A DNA stretch of 48,244 bases, taken from positions 1 through 48,244 of the forward strand of contig JAFIGS010000015.1 of NCBI GenBank assembly GCA_017849615.1, read 5' to 3'. The notes under the pieces are model-generated. The model searched no databases. It worked only from the letters and a program-made list of their open reading frames with translations, and was not told the DNA's origin. Made by a program: the position numbers and the translations under genes. This document shows positions 9,951 through 18,938 of the stretch, one piece after another; position 1 is the first letter of the stretch, and each line of letters opens with the position of its first letter. Source of the stretch: Pseudolabrys sp. GTDB taxonomy: Bacteria > Pseudomonadota > Alphaproteobacteria > Rhizobiales > Xanthobacteraceae.

Positions 9951-11270
9951 TCAGCGCGTGGCGGCGCCGTCGGCCCGCACCGAGCTGGCCTGCACGAAAC
10001 CCTTGGCGAGCGCGTGGTAGATGCCCTCCGGGCAGACCGCGCGCGAGCACGCATAGGCGATTAGTGACGCGGCCATCACCGGCACGACCATTGCGTGATT
10101 GCCGGTCATCTCGGTGACGATGACGAAAGCCGTGATCGGCGCCTGCACGACGCCGGCGAAGTAAGCCACCATGCCGAGAATGACGATGGGCCCGACCGGC
10201 GCGCCGTGGAAAAACTGCGCCACATTGCTGCCGATGCCGGCGCCAACCGCGAGCGACGGCGCGAAGATGCCGCCGGGGATGCCGCTGATGGCGGTCAGCG
10301 CCGTGGCGGCGAACTTCAGCAGCCCGAAGCTTTCAGGCAACGGCGTACCGTTTTCCAGCGCCGTTTTCACCTGCTCATAGCCGGTGCCATAGACGAGGTC
10401 GCCGGAAGTCAGGCCGCAGAGCGCGACACCGAGGCCGCACAGACCGGCGAGGACAAGCGGACGCTTCTTCAAGAATGTGCCGGCCAGGCTCGGCAGGCCG
10501 CGCGCAGCGGCGATGACGAAGCGGCTGAACAGGCCGCCGCACAATCCGCCGATCACGCCGCAGATCGGCACCGCCAGCCAGTCGGCGCCATTCTGCAGCA
10601 TCATCGGCGTGCTGCCGAAATAAGTGTAGTTGCCGACGAGGGCGAGGGTGGTGAGGCCGGCGGCGATGACGGCGGACAGGATGAGGCCGCTGGCGCGCGT
10701 TTCGAAGCTGCGGCTCAATTCCTCAATGCCGAACACAATGCCCGCCAGCGGCGTATTGAACGCGGCGGCAACGCCGGCCGCGGCGCCGGCCAGAACGAGG
10801 CCGGGCTGGCGGCGCGGTGACAGGCGGCCGGCGGCAAACATGATCGACGCGCCAATCTGCACGGTCGGTCCCTCGCGGCCCGCCGAGGCGCCGCAGAGGA
10901 GGCCGAGCAAGGTCAGCAGCACCTTGCCGATGGCGACACGGATCGACACCAGCCGCGCGCGGGCGCCCTGATCGGTCAACTGGCGGGCGGCGATCGCCTG
11001 CGGGATGCCGCTGCCCTGCGCGCTCGGAAAGTACTGCCGCGTCAGCAGCACGGCGAGCACGAAGCCCGCGGGGGTCACTCCGAGGGCGATATAGTGCGAA
11101 TAGCCGAGCAGCATGGCAAAGCCGCGCTGCGCCCAGTCGGCCAGCGCGGCGAGCGCGACCGCGGCGCCCCCGACGGCGATGCCGCCGAGCACGAACAGCA
11201 GGCGTCGTCGCCAGCGCGCCGACAGCACTTTCATTTGGCGCATACGACGGACCGAGCGAATGGGAAACAT
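9951..11270 (-). CDS. ClC-family chloride channel/transporter
   Basis: A 439-residue inner-membrane protein with the three ion-pathway motifs of ClC proteins: GSGIP at 86-90, GREGP at 131-135 (the gating glutamate) and GIFAPSL at 334-340. The EE pair in FGIEEL (about 183-184) matches the proton glutamate region of ClC-ec1, which favours a Cl-/H+ antiporter rather than a channel. There is no CBS domain tail. It may act in acid resistance or charge balance. The start is uncertain: ATGs at 11243 and 11234 are alternatives, and none has a strong ribosome site. The gene is convergent with pccA and ends 6 bp from it. Confidence 0.9.
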   Translation of the reverse strand: MFPIRSVRRMRQMKVLSARWRRRLLFVLGGIAVGGAAVALAALADWAQRGFAMLLGYSHYIALGVTPAGFVLAVLLTRQYFPSAQGSGIPQAIAARQLTDQGARARLVSIRVAIGKVLLTLLGLLCGASAGREGPTVQIGASIMFAAGRLSPRRQPGLVLAGAAAGVAAAFNTPLAGIVFGIEELSRSFETRASGLILSAVIAAGLTTLALVGNYTYFGSTPMMLQNGADWLAVPICGVIGGLCGGLFSRFVIAAARGLPSLAGTFLKKRPLVLAGLCGLGVALCGLTSGDLVYGTGYEQVKTALENGTPLPESFGLLKFAATALTAISGIPGGIFAPSLAVGAGIGSNVAQFFHGAPVGPIVILGMVAYFAGVVQAPITAFVIVTEMTGNHAMVVPVMAASLIAYACSRAVCPEGIYHALAKGFVQASSVRADGAATR

Positions 11271-11379
11271 TGGCGGCTATCCCGTCAGGGCGCGGGCGGA
11301 AGGGCGGTCGGCTCCGTGCTGCTGTAGGTCCGCCGCCCGGAGGTGGCAACCGCGAATTTCACGCAAATGACGCCGCGCA

Positions 11380-11405
11380 GGAACCGCGTTTCGCTCGCGC
11401 GCGTT
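11380..11405 (+). promoter_or_regulatory. EcfG-type general stress promoter
   Basis: GGAAC at 11380-11384 and CGTT at 11402-11405 are separated by 17 bp, an exact match to the alphaproteobacterial EcfG consensus GGAAC-N16/17-CGTT. It ends 32 bp before the start of the small acidic protein, a normal promoter distance. Confidence 0.8.
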
Positions 11406-11437
11406 GGGGCCCTGATGCCTATCGAAGGAGATCGCCG

Positions 11438-11746
11438 ATGCCCCGAAAGCCACGCAACCCCGATCTCGAGAGCAACACCGCGCCGGACCTCATCGACGAG
11501 GACCGGCGCCGCGACCTCCCGAAGACGCGGCCCGATACGCTCGGCGAGCGCACCGGGCGCGGCGAGGAGGTGCCGGCGGGCGGTGGCTTCACGCCGCCCG
11601 AAGATGGCGGCAATCCGCAGCATCCTGTCCATGACGAGGATGAGGAGGACATGATGCCGGAGGATTACGAGCGCGAGATCGACAGCATCGACGGCGCGGA
11701 GCTGGACGACGACGAGGAAATCGAAGAGGACGACACGGTGCACTGA
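11438..11746 (+). CDS. Acidic, probably disordered small protein (102 aa), stress-regulated
   Basis: A soluble protein with a basic N-terminus (MPRKPRNPDLESN), a Gly/Pro-rich middle and a strongly acidic C-terminal third (DEDEEDMMPEDYEREI, then ELDDDEEIEEDD). No fold or catalytic motif is visible. The composition suggests intrinsic disorder. AAGGAG sits 8 bases before the ATG and fixes the start. The exact EcfG promoter just upstream predicts induction in the general stress response (starvation, osmotic, oxidative or desiccation stress). Function is unknown; a nucleic-acid-mimic, metal-buffering or chaperone role would be guesswork. Confidence 0.78.
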   Translation: MPRKPRNPDLESNTAPDLIDEDRRRDLPKTRPDTLGERTGRGEEVPAGGGFTPPEDGGNPQHPVHDEDEEDMMPEDYEREIDSIDGAELDDDEEIEEDDTVH

Positions 11747-11776
11747 CGCGCGGCTCGGCTCTGCTATAGTTCCGGG

Positions 11777-12238
11777 GTGAATCTCTATTTCGCTTACGGC
11801 TCAAACATGCACCGCGCCGCCATGACGGCGCGCTGTCCCGCTGCCCACGCCGTCGGCGCCGCGCGGCTCGACGGCCATGAGTTCTTTATCGGCGTCGATG
11901 GCTGGGGGTCGGTGCGCCGCGCGCCGGGGCGCACCGTGCATGGCGTGCTGTGGCGGCTGACGCCGCGGGATCTCGCAGCGCTTCACGCCTACGAACTGCT
12001 CCACAAGGAAATTTATCTGGTGCGCTATCTTCCGGTCCGGGTCGGTTCGCGCACCGTGCTGTCCATGGTCTATCTCCTGCGCCGCACCAGCGCCGGGCGG
12101 CCCAAGCCCGGCTATGCCGAAATGTGCGCGGCGGCGGCGCGGAGCTGGGGCCTGCCGGAGCGTCATGTCCGCGTCATCGCGCGGTGGTCGATATCGCGCT
12201 GGACCGGCAGCCGGCTGATCGGGCAGGGCGAGGCATGA
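11777..12238 (+). CDS. Gamma-glutamylcyclotransferase-like protein
   Basis: A 153-residue protein of the GGCT/AIG2 fold (PF06094-like). It starts with the family's YGSN substrate-binding motif (LYFAYGSNMHRAAM). A hydrophobic core follows (VHGVLWRLTPRDLAALHAYE), in which Glu of AYELLHKEIY may be the catalytic acid. Family members cyclise gamma-glutamyl groups to 5-oxoproline, often in glutathione turnover. The start is GTG, with YGSN placed eight residues in, as in relatives. It lies 10 bp upstream of the acylphosphatase gene and 30 bp after the acidic protein, so these genes may be co-transcribed. Confidence 0.75.
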   Translation: MNLYFAYGSNMHRAAMTARCPAAHAVGAARLDGHEFFIGVDGWGSVRRAPGRTVHGVLWRLTPRDLAALHAYELLHKEIYLVRYLPVRVGSRTVLSMVYLLRRTSAGRPKPGYAEMCAAAARSWGLPERHVRVIARWSISRWTGSRLIGQGEA

Positions 12239-12248
12239 GGGAAGCGCG

Positions 12249-12551
12249 GTGAGCGAAGCGGTGATTGTCCATCTCGTCGTCCACGGTCGTGTCCAAGGTG
12301 TTGTCTACCGCGCCTTCGTCGAGAGCGAAGCACGGACGCGAGGTCTTCACGGCTGGGTGCGCAACTGCCGCGACGGCACCGTCGAGGCCGTGCTCGCCGG
12401 CGATGCGGCGCTGATTGAGGACATGACCGCCGTCTGCAAGCGCGGACCGTTCGGCGCGCGCGTCGATGCCATCCATCGGTCCGACGGCCATGCCTCGTCG
12501 CTCAAAGAGCGTGCGCCGGGTCAGGTGTTCTCGGTGCTGCCGACGATCTGA
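12249..12551 (+). CDS. acyP: Acylphosphatase
   Basis: A 100-residue small alpha/beta protein with the full acylphosphatase signature: VHGRVQGVVYRAF, whose Arg binds the phosphate, and GWVRNCRDGTVEAVLAG, whose Asn positions the water. It hydrolyses acyl phosphates such as acetyl phosphate or 1,3-bisphosphoglycerate in the cytosol. The start codon is GTG. It follows the cyclotransferase gene by 10 bp and probably shares its transcript. Confidence 0.9.
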   Translation: MSEAVIVHLVVHGRVQGVVYRAFVESEARTRGLHGWVRNCRDGTVEAVLAGDAALIEDMTAVCKRGPFGARVDAIHRSDGHASSLKERAPGQVFSVLPTI

Positions 12552-12591
12552 ACGCGGCGTTTGTTTTATCCGGATACTGTGATGGCAGACG

Positions 12592-12618
12592 AAAAAAAAA
12601 GCCGCCATTTGCGGCGGC
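12592..12618. terminator. Strong intrinsic terminator, best on the minus strand
   Basis: GCCGCC at 12601-12606 pairs with GGCGGC at 12613-12618. On the minus strand the hairpin is followed by nine T. It terminates the leftward small gene at 12631. It also lies after the rightward acylphosphatase gene, where the tail CCTTTCC is weaker. Confidence 0.8.
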
Positions 12619-12630
12619 CTTTCCAGTTTC

Positions 12631-12801
12631 TCACGCGGTCTTGTCGATCGTCTGGCCGGTGCCTGGCGCCGGCGCCGCCTGGATCGGGGACTGCGCCCCC
12701 GTATCGTCCGCGTCACCATCCACGTCAGGACCAGTGCCTTCTGCGCGCTCCATGCCGCTTGACGGCATGATCGGCGCTGAGCCGATAGCTGGAATGCTCA
12801 T
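12631..12801 (-). CDS. Small hypothetical protein, 56 aa
   Basis: It begins MSIPAIGSAPIMP and continues Gly/Asp/Pro-rich with an acidic patch (DVDGDADD). There is no signal peptide or membrane helix, and disorder is likely. AGGAG lies 8 bases before the ATG and a strong terminator follows the stop, which together support a real small gene despite its length. An open frame on the opposite strand over the same bases lacks such signals. Function is unknown. Confidence 0.6.
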   Translation of the reverse strand: MSIPAIGSAPIMPSSGMERAEGTGPDVDGDADDTGAQSPIQAAPAPGTGQTIDKTA

Positions 12802-12942
12802 TGCGTTTCTCCTGCAGCCGCCCCTTGTCCTTTCATTGCGCAATGGACATGAAAACTCTGTTAAATGAAATGTGGGTCAAAACCTGACGGCTGTTTATTT
12901 TAAATCGGGATGCTCACCGGAAGGGAGAGAATGGTATCAGCA

Positions 12943-13674
12943 TCAGGGCGCGGCGGCGTCCGCAGCTTGCGCGTTTACAGTCGTCCCGAACAATTCCTCG
13001 AACGCCCGCCGGAAGCTGATGTCGAATTCCGGCATGGTCGTCGTGTGGCCGAGATCGGCGAGGCTGGTGACGCCGTAGCGTTGCACCGAGACGCCGCAGG
13101 GCACGATACCGCCGAAGTGCGAGAGGTCGGGCTCGATATTGACGGCGACGCCGTGCAGCGTCACCCATTTGCGCACGCGGATGCCGAGCGCGGCGATCTT
13201 GTCCTCGAAGCCGTCTCCCTTGTCGGACCGTTTCACCCAGACGCCGATGCGGTCCTCGCGCCGCTCGCCGCGCACATTGAAGGCGGCGAGGCTGCGGATG
13301 ATCCATTCCTCGAGCGTGGCGACGAAGCGGCGCACATCAGGCCCGCGCCGGCGCAGGTCGATCATGACATAGCCGACCCGCTGGCCGGGGCCGTGATAGG
13401 TCATCTGGCCGCCGCGGCCCGAATCGAACACCGGGAATCGGGCGTCGAGGACGTCGGCAGCATCGGCGGACGTGCCGGCGGTGTAGAGCGGAGGGTGCTC
13501 GACCAGCCAGACGAGTTCCGGCGCCTCGCCCCGGCTGATGGCCTCGGAACGCGCCTCCATGAAGGCCACGGCCTCCGGATAAGGCGTCAAACCCTCGGAA
13601 ATCCACCATTCGACCGGCCGCGCGCCGGGGGCGGGCAGCATGCCGACATCGAGGAGATCGCGCGCGTTAATCAC
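12943..13674 (-). CDS. lipB: Lipoyl(octanoyl) transferase LipB
   Basis: A 243-residue cytosolic enzyme that moves octanoate from octanoyl-ACP to the lipoyl domains of E2 and GcvH proteins. The family motif [12 protein letters not shown] spans about 87-98. The catalytic pair is Lys159 ([15 protein letters not shown]) and Cys193 (IVPCGVSV). The product is needed by pyruvate, oxoglutarate and branched-chain ketoacid dehydrogenases, the last of which feeds the leucine pathway genes found here. The start is uncertain: a GTG is used here, and ATG at 13641 is an alternative. Neither has a clear ribosome site. Confidence 0.92.
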   Translation of the reverse strand: MINARDLLDVGMLPAPGARPVEWWISEGLTPYPEAVAFMEARSEAISRGEAPELVWLVEHPPLYTAGTSADAADVLDARFPVFDSGRGGQMTYHGPGQRVGYVMIDLRRRGPDVRRFVATLEEWIIRSLAAFNVRGERREDRIGVWVKRSDKGDGFEDKIAALGIRVRKWVTLHGVAVNIEPDLSHFGGIVPCGVSVQRYGVTSLADLGHTTTMPEFDISFRRAFEELFGTTVNAQAADAAAP

Positions 13675-13752
13675 CGGTTAACCATAGTGAGGCGACCTTG
13701 AACCAGGCCAGTCACAGGGGCGGGCAGAGACGACATACAGGAATTTGGGAAC

Positions 13753-13995
13753 TTGGCCACTTTCGACAAGGTTTCGGTCGACATAACGGTCGTGCTCGGG
13801 ACGACCACCATGCCGATCCATCAGGTGCTCCGGCTCGGCCGCGGCGCCATCATAGAGCTCGACGCTTCCGAGGACGACGCCGTCAAGGTGCTGGCCAACA
13901 ACATGCCGGTGGCGCAGGGCACCGTCGTGGTCAACGGCAACCGCATTGCGGTCGAGGTCGGCGAACTGCTGCCGCGCTCGCCGGATATGCGGTAA
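13753..13995 (+). CDS. fliN: FliN-type flagellar motor switch protein, C-domain only
   Basis: An 80-residue protein made almost wholly of the FliMN C-terminal domain (SpoA fold): VSVDITVVLGTTTMPIHQVLRLGRGAIIEL, then NNMPVAQGTVVVNGNRIAVEVGE. FliN forms the C-ring that contacts CheY-P and the export apparatus. It is shorter than enteric FliN (137 residues) because the N-terminal region is absent. The start codon is TTG with GGGA a few bases upstream. No other flagellar gene is in this window, so it is an orphan copy either serving a flagellum encoded elsewhere or retained alone. A strong terminator follows. Confidence 0.82.
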   Translation: MATFDKVSVDITVVLGTTTMPIHQVLRLGRGAIIELDASEDDAVKVLANNMPVAQGTVVVNGNRIAVEVGELLPRSPDMR

Positions 13996-14020
13996 CACGC
14001 ACCCAAGTCGCACACAGACG

Positions 14021-14054
14021 AAAAAAAAAGCCCCGCAAGCGGGGCTTTTCTTTT
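14021..14054. terminator. Bidirectional intrinsic terminator
   Basis: GCCCCGC and GCGGGGC form a 7-bp stem with an AA centre, flanked by A9 on the left and TTTTCTTTT on the right. It serves fliN on the plus strand and the tRNA-Leu gene on the minus strand. Confidence 0.85.
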
Positions 14055-14073
14055 GCAAAATCACTTCGGATTT

Positions 14074-14158
14074 TGGTGCGGCCGAGAAGACTCGAACTTC
14101 CACGGTGTTACCCGCTGCCACCTCAAGGCAGTGCGTCTACCAATTCCGCCACGGCCGC
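14074..14158 (-). tRNA. tRNA-Leu (anticodon GAG)
   Basis: Read on the minus strand, the 85-nt gene starts GCGGCCG and ends CGGCCGC-A-CCA, giving a 7-bp acceptor stem with encoded CCA. The anticodon arm is CTGCC-TTGAGGT-GGCAG, so the anticodon is GAG, reading CUC and CUU. A long variable arm (class II) and the TTCGAGT T-loop fit a leucine tRNA. Confidence 0.95.
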
Positions 14159-14306
14159 ATATCGTGAGTGACCGAAATCACCCTCAGCGGCGGTCCTGTA
14201 TCAAATAGGGTCCCGCCACACAAGGGCCGAAGGCGCTTTCCCGGGCCTTCGCCGGTGGATTTTTCGTCGTCCCGTCAATCCGTTAGCCGGGCGGCCGATT
14301 TGGGCC

Positions 14307-14720
14307 TCACACCGCTTCGATGCGGATCGGCTTGGCGCCTTCGTAGAGGACGGCGCGGCCGAATTCGTAGAGCCGGTCCATGCCCGAGGTCAGGGTGATG
14401 AAGTGGTTGCCGGCGAGCTGGCCGAGCTTCGAGGCGAAATGCACGGCGCCGTAGGACAGCAGAATTTCGGTTTCGCTGATGCCGCCGGGATAAACGATCA
14501 TCTGGCCGGGATGCGGATAGCTGGTGTGGTTTTCGTAGGTGAGGCCGAGGTCGAGATCGCCGAGCGGGACCCAGACGCCTTCGCCGCTCCAGCGGACGTG
14601 AATAACCTTCTCCTCATAGGGCAGCAGCTTCTTGAACACCGCGACGGTCTTGGGCGCGAGCTCGGTCTCGAACTTCGCGTCGAACACGAATGAGCCGGCG
14701 GTGATACGAAGCTTGTCCAT
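14307..14720 (-). CDS. DUF3830 family protein (cyclophilin-like fold)
   Basis: A 137-residue soluble protein with the DUF3830 pattern: KLRITAGSFVFDAKFE, then IHVRWSGEGVWVPLGDLDLGL, the ENHTSYPHPGQ loop and LGQLAGNHFITLT. The family has a cyclophilin-like beta-barrel and no proven activity. Members often lie near catabolic hydrolases and permeases. AGGAG 7 bases before the ATG sets the start, and the open frame upstream is spurious. It is separated from the deacetylase gene upstream by about 100 bp and may be an independent unit. Confidence 0.8.
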   Translation of the reverse strand: MDKLRITAGSFVFDAKFETELAPKTVAVFKKLLPYEEKVIHVRWSGEGVWVPLGDLDLGLTYENHTSYPHPGQMIVYPGGISETEILLSYGAVHFASKLGQLAGNHFITLTSGMDRLYEFGRAVLYEGAKPIRIEAV

Positions 14721-14818
14721 GAAGCGCTCCTGGTATGTCGAAGGGATTCCAGCCCCGTTTCGCCGGCGATGCTGCACCGACAGGCGCTTTCTGACAATCC
14801 GCCGGCCGGCGAATGCCG

Positions 14819-15685
14819 TCAGGGGCTGATGACGGTCGAAACGACCCGGGGCCATCCCGGCTTTTCCGTGGCCGCGACGTCGGCCTGGCCGCGCTCCGGC
14901 ACCGAGGCCGGCCGGTCGCCGACGGGGACGGCCTGCACGATCCGGTAGCCATTGGCCTTCAGGCGCTTGAGCAGCATCGGCACGGCGCGGGCGGTCGCCG
15001 GATGGATGTCATGAAGCAGCAGCACGCCGCGGTGGCCTTTGGCCTCGATGCGCGCCATCGCGCGTTGCACGATCTGTTCGGCGGTAATGCCGCGATGCCA
15101 GTCGTCGGCGACCTCATCGGCGCTCCACACCGACAGCGATTGGGACTCCGCATAGGTTTCGATCTGCCGCGAGCGCGACAGTCCCGGCACGCGGAAGAAC
15201 GGCGCCAGGGCGCGTTCGTCGCCGAGCGCCGCCTTGACCGCCGCAATGCCATCGCCGATTTCGCCGGCGACGCGCGCCTGCGCCATTTGATTCATCCGCA
15301 GCGGATGGCGGTGGCTGTGGGTACCCACGACATGGCCGGCATTGTAGATGCGGCGGACCATGTCCGGATTGGCGCGCGCCATGGTGCCGACCAGGAAGTA
15401 GGTGACCTTGACGCATTCGGCGGCGAGCGCGTCGAGCACGCGGTTGGTGTAGGGCGGCAGCGGGCCGTCGTCGAAGGTGATGACGACTTCATGGTCTTCC
15501 AGCGGCAGCGATTGCCGGTACTGCATCGTGCCGATGCGCGGCAGTTCGTTGCTGTCGACCGCGATGGTGCGGCTGGTGCCGAGCGCGTCGGGATTGGTGC
15601 AACCCTCGGCCTTCGCCGCCGTCGAAAAAGCCGCAAGACCCAGCGCGCTGCCGGCCAGCAGCAGCGCCGTACAAAAACGAGACAT
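14819..15685 (-). CDS. Secreted polysaccharide deacetylase (NodB-type), copy 1
   Basis: A 288-residue protein with a signal peptide (residues 1 to about 27, ending AAKAE) and a carbohydrate esterase 4 domain. Motif 1 is TFDDGP (Asp72, Asp73), motif 2 is the metal-binding H123-S-H-R-H127, motif 3 is FFRVPGLS, and a late LLLHDIH supplies the catalytic His. It would remove N-acetyl groups from a cell-wall or surface glycan in the periplasm. It lies next to a second copy with the same CTNPDALGTSR-type start of the mature region. GTG at 15697 is an alternative start. Confidence 0.88.
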   Translation of the reverse strand: MSRFCTALLLAGSALGLAAFSTAAKAEGCTNPDALGTSRTIAVDSNELPRIGTMQYRQSLPLEDHEVVITFDDGPLPPYTNRVLDALAAECVKVTYFLVGTMARANPDMVRRIYNAGHVVGTHSHRHPLRMNQMAQARVAGEIGDGIAAVKAALGDERALAPFFRVPGLSRSRQIETYAESQSLSVWSADEVADDWHRGITAEQIVQRAMARIEAKGHRGVLLLHDIHPATARAVPMLLKRLKANGYRIVQAVPVGDRPASVPERGQADVAATEKPGWPRVVSTVISP

Positions 15686-15879
15686 CGAAAGCACCACCCG
15701 AATAACCCATGCTCCGCGCGAATGATCGTTGCACGCGCTGCGGAGCCCCGCCGGAGACCCTAGCGGCGGAGTGCCGAGGCCTTAAGCAGGAATTGGCCGA
15801 GGGCGGCCGCGGTGGGGGTTTTGCACAGTTGTATTTTTGCCGCTGCGGCAAAAACAGAACAGGGGCGGAGAGGCTTGTG

Positions 15880-16662
15880 TCAGTTTGTGACGGCGCCGTG
15901 CGCCGCGACGACGTGGACGATGCGATAGCCGCGCGCTTTGAGTTCGCGCAGCAGCCGCGGCACCATCGCCGCGGTTTGCGCCTTGGTATCGTGCAGCAGC
16001 ACAATCCCGCGTCCGACACGCTCGATGCGCTGCATCAGCTTTTGCAACTGCACATCCGGCGACATCGGCTCCCAGTCGCTGGCCCAGACATCGGCGCCGA
16101 AAACGACGATGCCGCGTTCCTGCAGCCGATCGAGCAGAGGCTGGCTCGAGGCAAATCCGGGGAAGCGGAAAAACGGCGTTGACGGCGTGCTGCGGGCGAC
16201 GCCGGTGAGCGCGAACTCATCGCGCGAAATGCCGCGATTGATCTCGGCTTCGGCCTTGGCAAGAGGCAGGTGGCTGAGCAGCGGGTGGGAGTAGGTGTGG
16301 TGGCCGATGCTGTGGCCTTCCGCCCGGGCGCGCCGTGCGAGCCCGGGATGGGCATCTGTGTTGCGGCCAAGCAGAAAGAAGGTGGCGCGCACGCATTCGG
16401 CCTTGAGCACATCGAGCACGCGCGGTGTGGTCGTCGGCCACGGACCGTCGTCGAAGGTCAGGACCAATTCCTTGTCGGCAAGGGGCAGGGTATCGGGGAA
16501 ATGCTTGCGGCCGACGCGGGGCGTGGTCGCAGCATCGACGTTGAGCACCCGGAACGTGCCCAGCGCGTCCGGCCGCCCGGTGCAGGCTTCGTTTGCGGCC
16601 GCGATCGACGGCGCGCTCAGCGCACCGATGGCAGCAAGCAGGAATGCAGTAACACCGCGCAT
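15880..16662 (-). CDS. Secreted polysaccharide deacetylase (NodB-type), copy 2
   Basis: A 260-residue protein with a signal peptide (MRGVTAFLLAAIGALSAPSIAAA) and a carbohydrate esterase 4 domain: TFDDGP at 69-74, metal site H122-T-Y-S-H126, FFRFPGFAS, and the late IVLLHDTK. The mature start, ACTGRPDALGTFRVLNVD, parallels copy 1 (CTNPDALGTSRTIAVD), so the pair arose by duplication and then diverged. AGGGAA 6 bases before the ATG sets the start. The gap of about 190 bp between the copies leaves room for a separate promoter. The glycan acted on is unknown; peptidoglycan is the simplest guess. Confidence 0.88.
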   Translation of the reverse strand: MRGVTAFLLAAIGALSAPSIAAANEACTGRPDALGTFRVLNVDAATTPRVGRKHFPDTLPLADKELVLTFDDGPWPTTTPRVLDVLKAECVRATFFLLGRNTDAHPGLARRARAEGHSIGHHTYSHPLLSHLPLAKAEAEINRGISRDEFALTGVARSTPSTPFFRFPGFASSQPLLDRLQERGIVVFGADVWASDWEPMSPDVQLQKLMQRIERVGRGIVLLHDTKAQTAAMVPRLLRELKARGYRIVHVVAAHGAVTN

Positions 16663-16893
16663 CGAGTTCCCTGACCGAGCACCATTTGGCCGACTCTCCG
16701 TTGAGGCGTTTAGGTGGAGGTCGTCCGCCGCGTCAAGCGCCGCCGGCGCGAACCAAAAATGCGAGCATTTGCTGTTGTTTAGTTCGGAATGCCGCAAACG
16801 GTTACGCTTCATTCACCTTGTTTGCTGACCCGGCATTAAGCCTGCTGGGGTAAGCCTTTACGGGTGACCGCGGCCTGTCCGCGGAGAAGTCGT

Positions 16894-18792
16894 GTGGTGT
16901 CGCGTATGAGTGTGACAGACCTGCCGGGCGTCGGCACAGGTAGCGGCAAGCTGCGGACGCTCGCGGCTGCCGTGCGCATGCCTGCGGCAATCGGTTCGTC
17001 GTCGCGCCGCATGATCGTGCTGCTGGCGCTTGTGGCGCTCGTCGCAACCCTCGTCAGCACGGGCGTCGGCTATCAACTGGCACGCCACCATGATGAAACC
17101 CAGGTCGCGGCCCAACGCGCCGCGCTGCGCAACGCCGTCGCCGAATTCCGCGCCGTCTTCGGGCATTCCGACGAAATCGATCCGCGTTTCGTGCGCATGG
17201 TCGAGCAGAGCGCCCGGCTCAAGGATCTGAAATTCGACGTGGCGCCGCCCGACGACGGCCGCGAAATCCAGCCGGTCCTTGATGCCGACGGGCGCATCGC
17301 CGGCTTCTTTACTTGGCAGAAGACCGAGCCGATGGCCGAGACGGCAAAGGCCATCATGCCTTTCGCGGCCGTTCTGGCGATGGCGCTCGTCGGCTTCGCC
17401 GGCTTTTCGGTCTGGCATTTGCGCCGCGCGAGCCGGGATCTCGTCGAAAGCGAGGCGCTGGCGCGCCGGGCCGCCGATATCGACAAGATCACCGGCCTGC
17501 CGAACCATGCCAAGCTGCTCGAATTGCTCGATCTTGCGCTGGCCGAGCGCATGGACGGTGAGATCACGACGTTCGCGGTGTTTGAAATCGAAGGCATCGC
17601 GGACGTCGCCTCCAATTTCGGCGTGCTCGGCAGCGACGAACTGATCATCGCCCTGGCGAGCCGTATTCGCGAGGCCGCTCCCGCGGGCGCAGTGTGCGCG
17701 CGCATCGGCAGCGACGAATTCGCCATGCTGCTCACCGCGCCGGACAGCACCGATATTTCCGCGGCCGTCGCGTCGGTGATCGAAAATCTCATGCGGCCGC
17801 ACTGGTTCGAGACCGTGGTTCGCGTCAGCGCCCATGCCGGCTATGCCCAGTCGCCGCACCATGCCGCGACCCGCGGCGAGCTGACGCGCCGCGCTGAACT
17901 GGCGCTGCGGACCGCTGCGCAGAAGGGGCCGGGTGCCTGCGTTGCATTCGAGGCCTCACTCGATACCGTGTCGGCCGATCAGAAATTCATCCAGCGCGAA
18001 TTGCCGCGCGCGGTCAGCGCCCATGAGCTTGAACTGCACTACCAGCCCATCGTGGCCGCGCATGGCGGCCGTATCGTGGGCGTCGAGGCCTTGCTGCGCT
18101 GGACGCATCAGCAGCGCGGGCCAATCGGGCCAGCGGTGTTCATTCCGATCGCCGAGCAGATGGGTCTGATGGACGCGATCGGTGCGTTCGTGCTGCGCCG
18201 CGCCCTCCAGGAAGCCAAGCGCTGGCCGGACCTCTATATCGCGGTCAACCTGTCGCCGCTGCAGGTGCGCGACGGCTCGATCGTCGACACGGTGCGTTCG
18301 GCGCTGGCGGAGAGCGGTGTGCCGCCGTCGCGGCTGATGCTGGAAATCACCGAAGGCGTGCTGATCGACAATCCCGAGGAGATGGTGCGCCGCATCGAGG
18401 ACCTGCACGCGCTCGGCGTCCGCGTGGCGCTCGACGATTTCGGCTCGGGTTATTCGAACCTCAGTTATCTGCAGCGCTTCCCGCTGGACAAGCTCAAGAT
18501 CGACCGTGGCTTCGTCACGGCGCTTGGCTCGTCGGCCAACGGCGGCGTCATCATCCAGGCCATTGTCGCGCTTGGCCGCGCGCTCGGCCTGTCGATCCTG
18601 GTCGAGGGCGTCGAGACCGAGCAGCAGCGCGTCCTGTTGCGCCTCGCCGGTTGCGACGAGATGCAAGGCTTCCTGTTCGCCAAGCCGGCGCCGGCGGCCG
18701 CCATCGACCGCCTGCTCAATCAGCAGAAGCAGAATGGCGGCAAGGCGCTGGCGGGCCAGGCACCGGCCGAGAACGAGGCGCTGTCGGCCTAA
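16894..18792 (+). CDS. Membrane-bound GGDEF-EAL protein, probable c-di-GMP phosphodiesterase
   Basis: About 632 residues: two transmembrane helices (about 40-60 and 155-175) enclosing a periplasmic sensor of about 95 residues, a GGDEF domain, then an EAL domain. The GGDEF site reads GSDEF (about 272-276), and the metal-binding segment usually holding Asp reads FEIEG, so the cyclase half looks degenerate. The EAL half keeps [37 protein letters not shown] and EGVET, all needed for c-di-GMP hydrolysis. The GTG start at 16894 has GGAG with a 7-base spacing; ATG at 16906 is the alternative. The periplasmic ligand is unknown. Confidence 0.9.
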   Translation: MVSRMSVTDLPGVGTGSGKLRTLAAAVRMPAAIGSSSRRMIVLLALVALVATLVSTGVGYQLARHHDETQVAAQRAALRNAVAEFRAVFGHSDEIDPRFVRMVEQSARLKDLKFDVAPPDDGREIQPVLDADGRIAGFFTWQKTEPMAETAKAIMPFAAVLAMALVGFAGFSVWHLRRASRDLVESEALARRAADIDKITGLPNHAKLLELLDLALAERMDGEITTFAVFEIEGIADVASNFGVLGSDELIIALASRIREAAPAGAVCARIGSDEFAMLLTAPDSTDISAAVASVIENLMRPHWFETVVRVSAHAGYAQSPHHAATRGELTRRAELALRTAAQKGPGACVAFEASLDTVSADQKFIQRELPRAVSAHELELHYQPIVAAHGGRIVGVEALLRWTHQQRGPIGPAVFIPIAEQMGLMDAIGAFVLRRALQEAKRWPDLYIAVNLSPLQVRDGSIVDTVRSALAESGVPPSRLMLEITEGVLIDNPEEMVRRIEDLHALGVRVALDDFGSGYSNLSYLQRFPLDKLKIDRGFVTALGSSANGGVIIQAIVALGRALGLSILVEGVETEQQRVLLRLAGCDEMQGFLFAKPAPAAAIDRLLNQQKQNGGKALAGQAPAENEALSA

Positions 18793-18938
18793 TATTCTGT
18801 CGCCGAGGCGCGCTTGGGCGAAGCCGATACCGGCTCGGTTCCGGCGCCGGCGACACGATAAAACTCCCGCGCCATGGCCGTTTCGCCCGAGCGGTGTTTG
18901 TGACTAGAGTTACGCTCCAACGTGCCGGAGACACTGAC

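Noticed and set aside
12641-12868. Plus-strand frame opposite the 56-residue minus-strand gene
   Set aside because: It lacks a ribosome site, begins inside the stem region next to the terminator, and is the mirror of a frame that has both a ribosome site and a terminator.
14074-14158. tRNA-Leu as an integration site for a mobile element
   Set aside because: No integrase, no direct repeat of the tRNA end, and no composition shift were found next to it.
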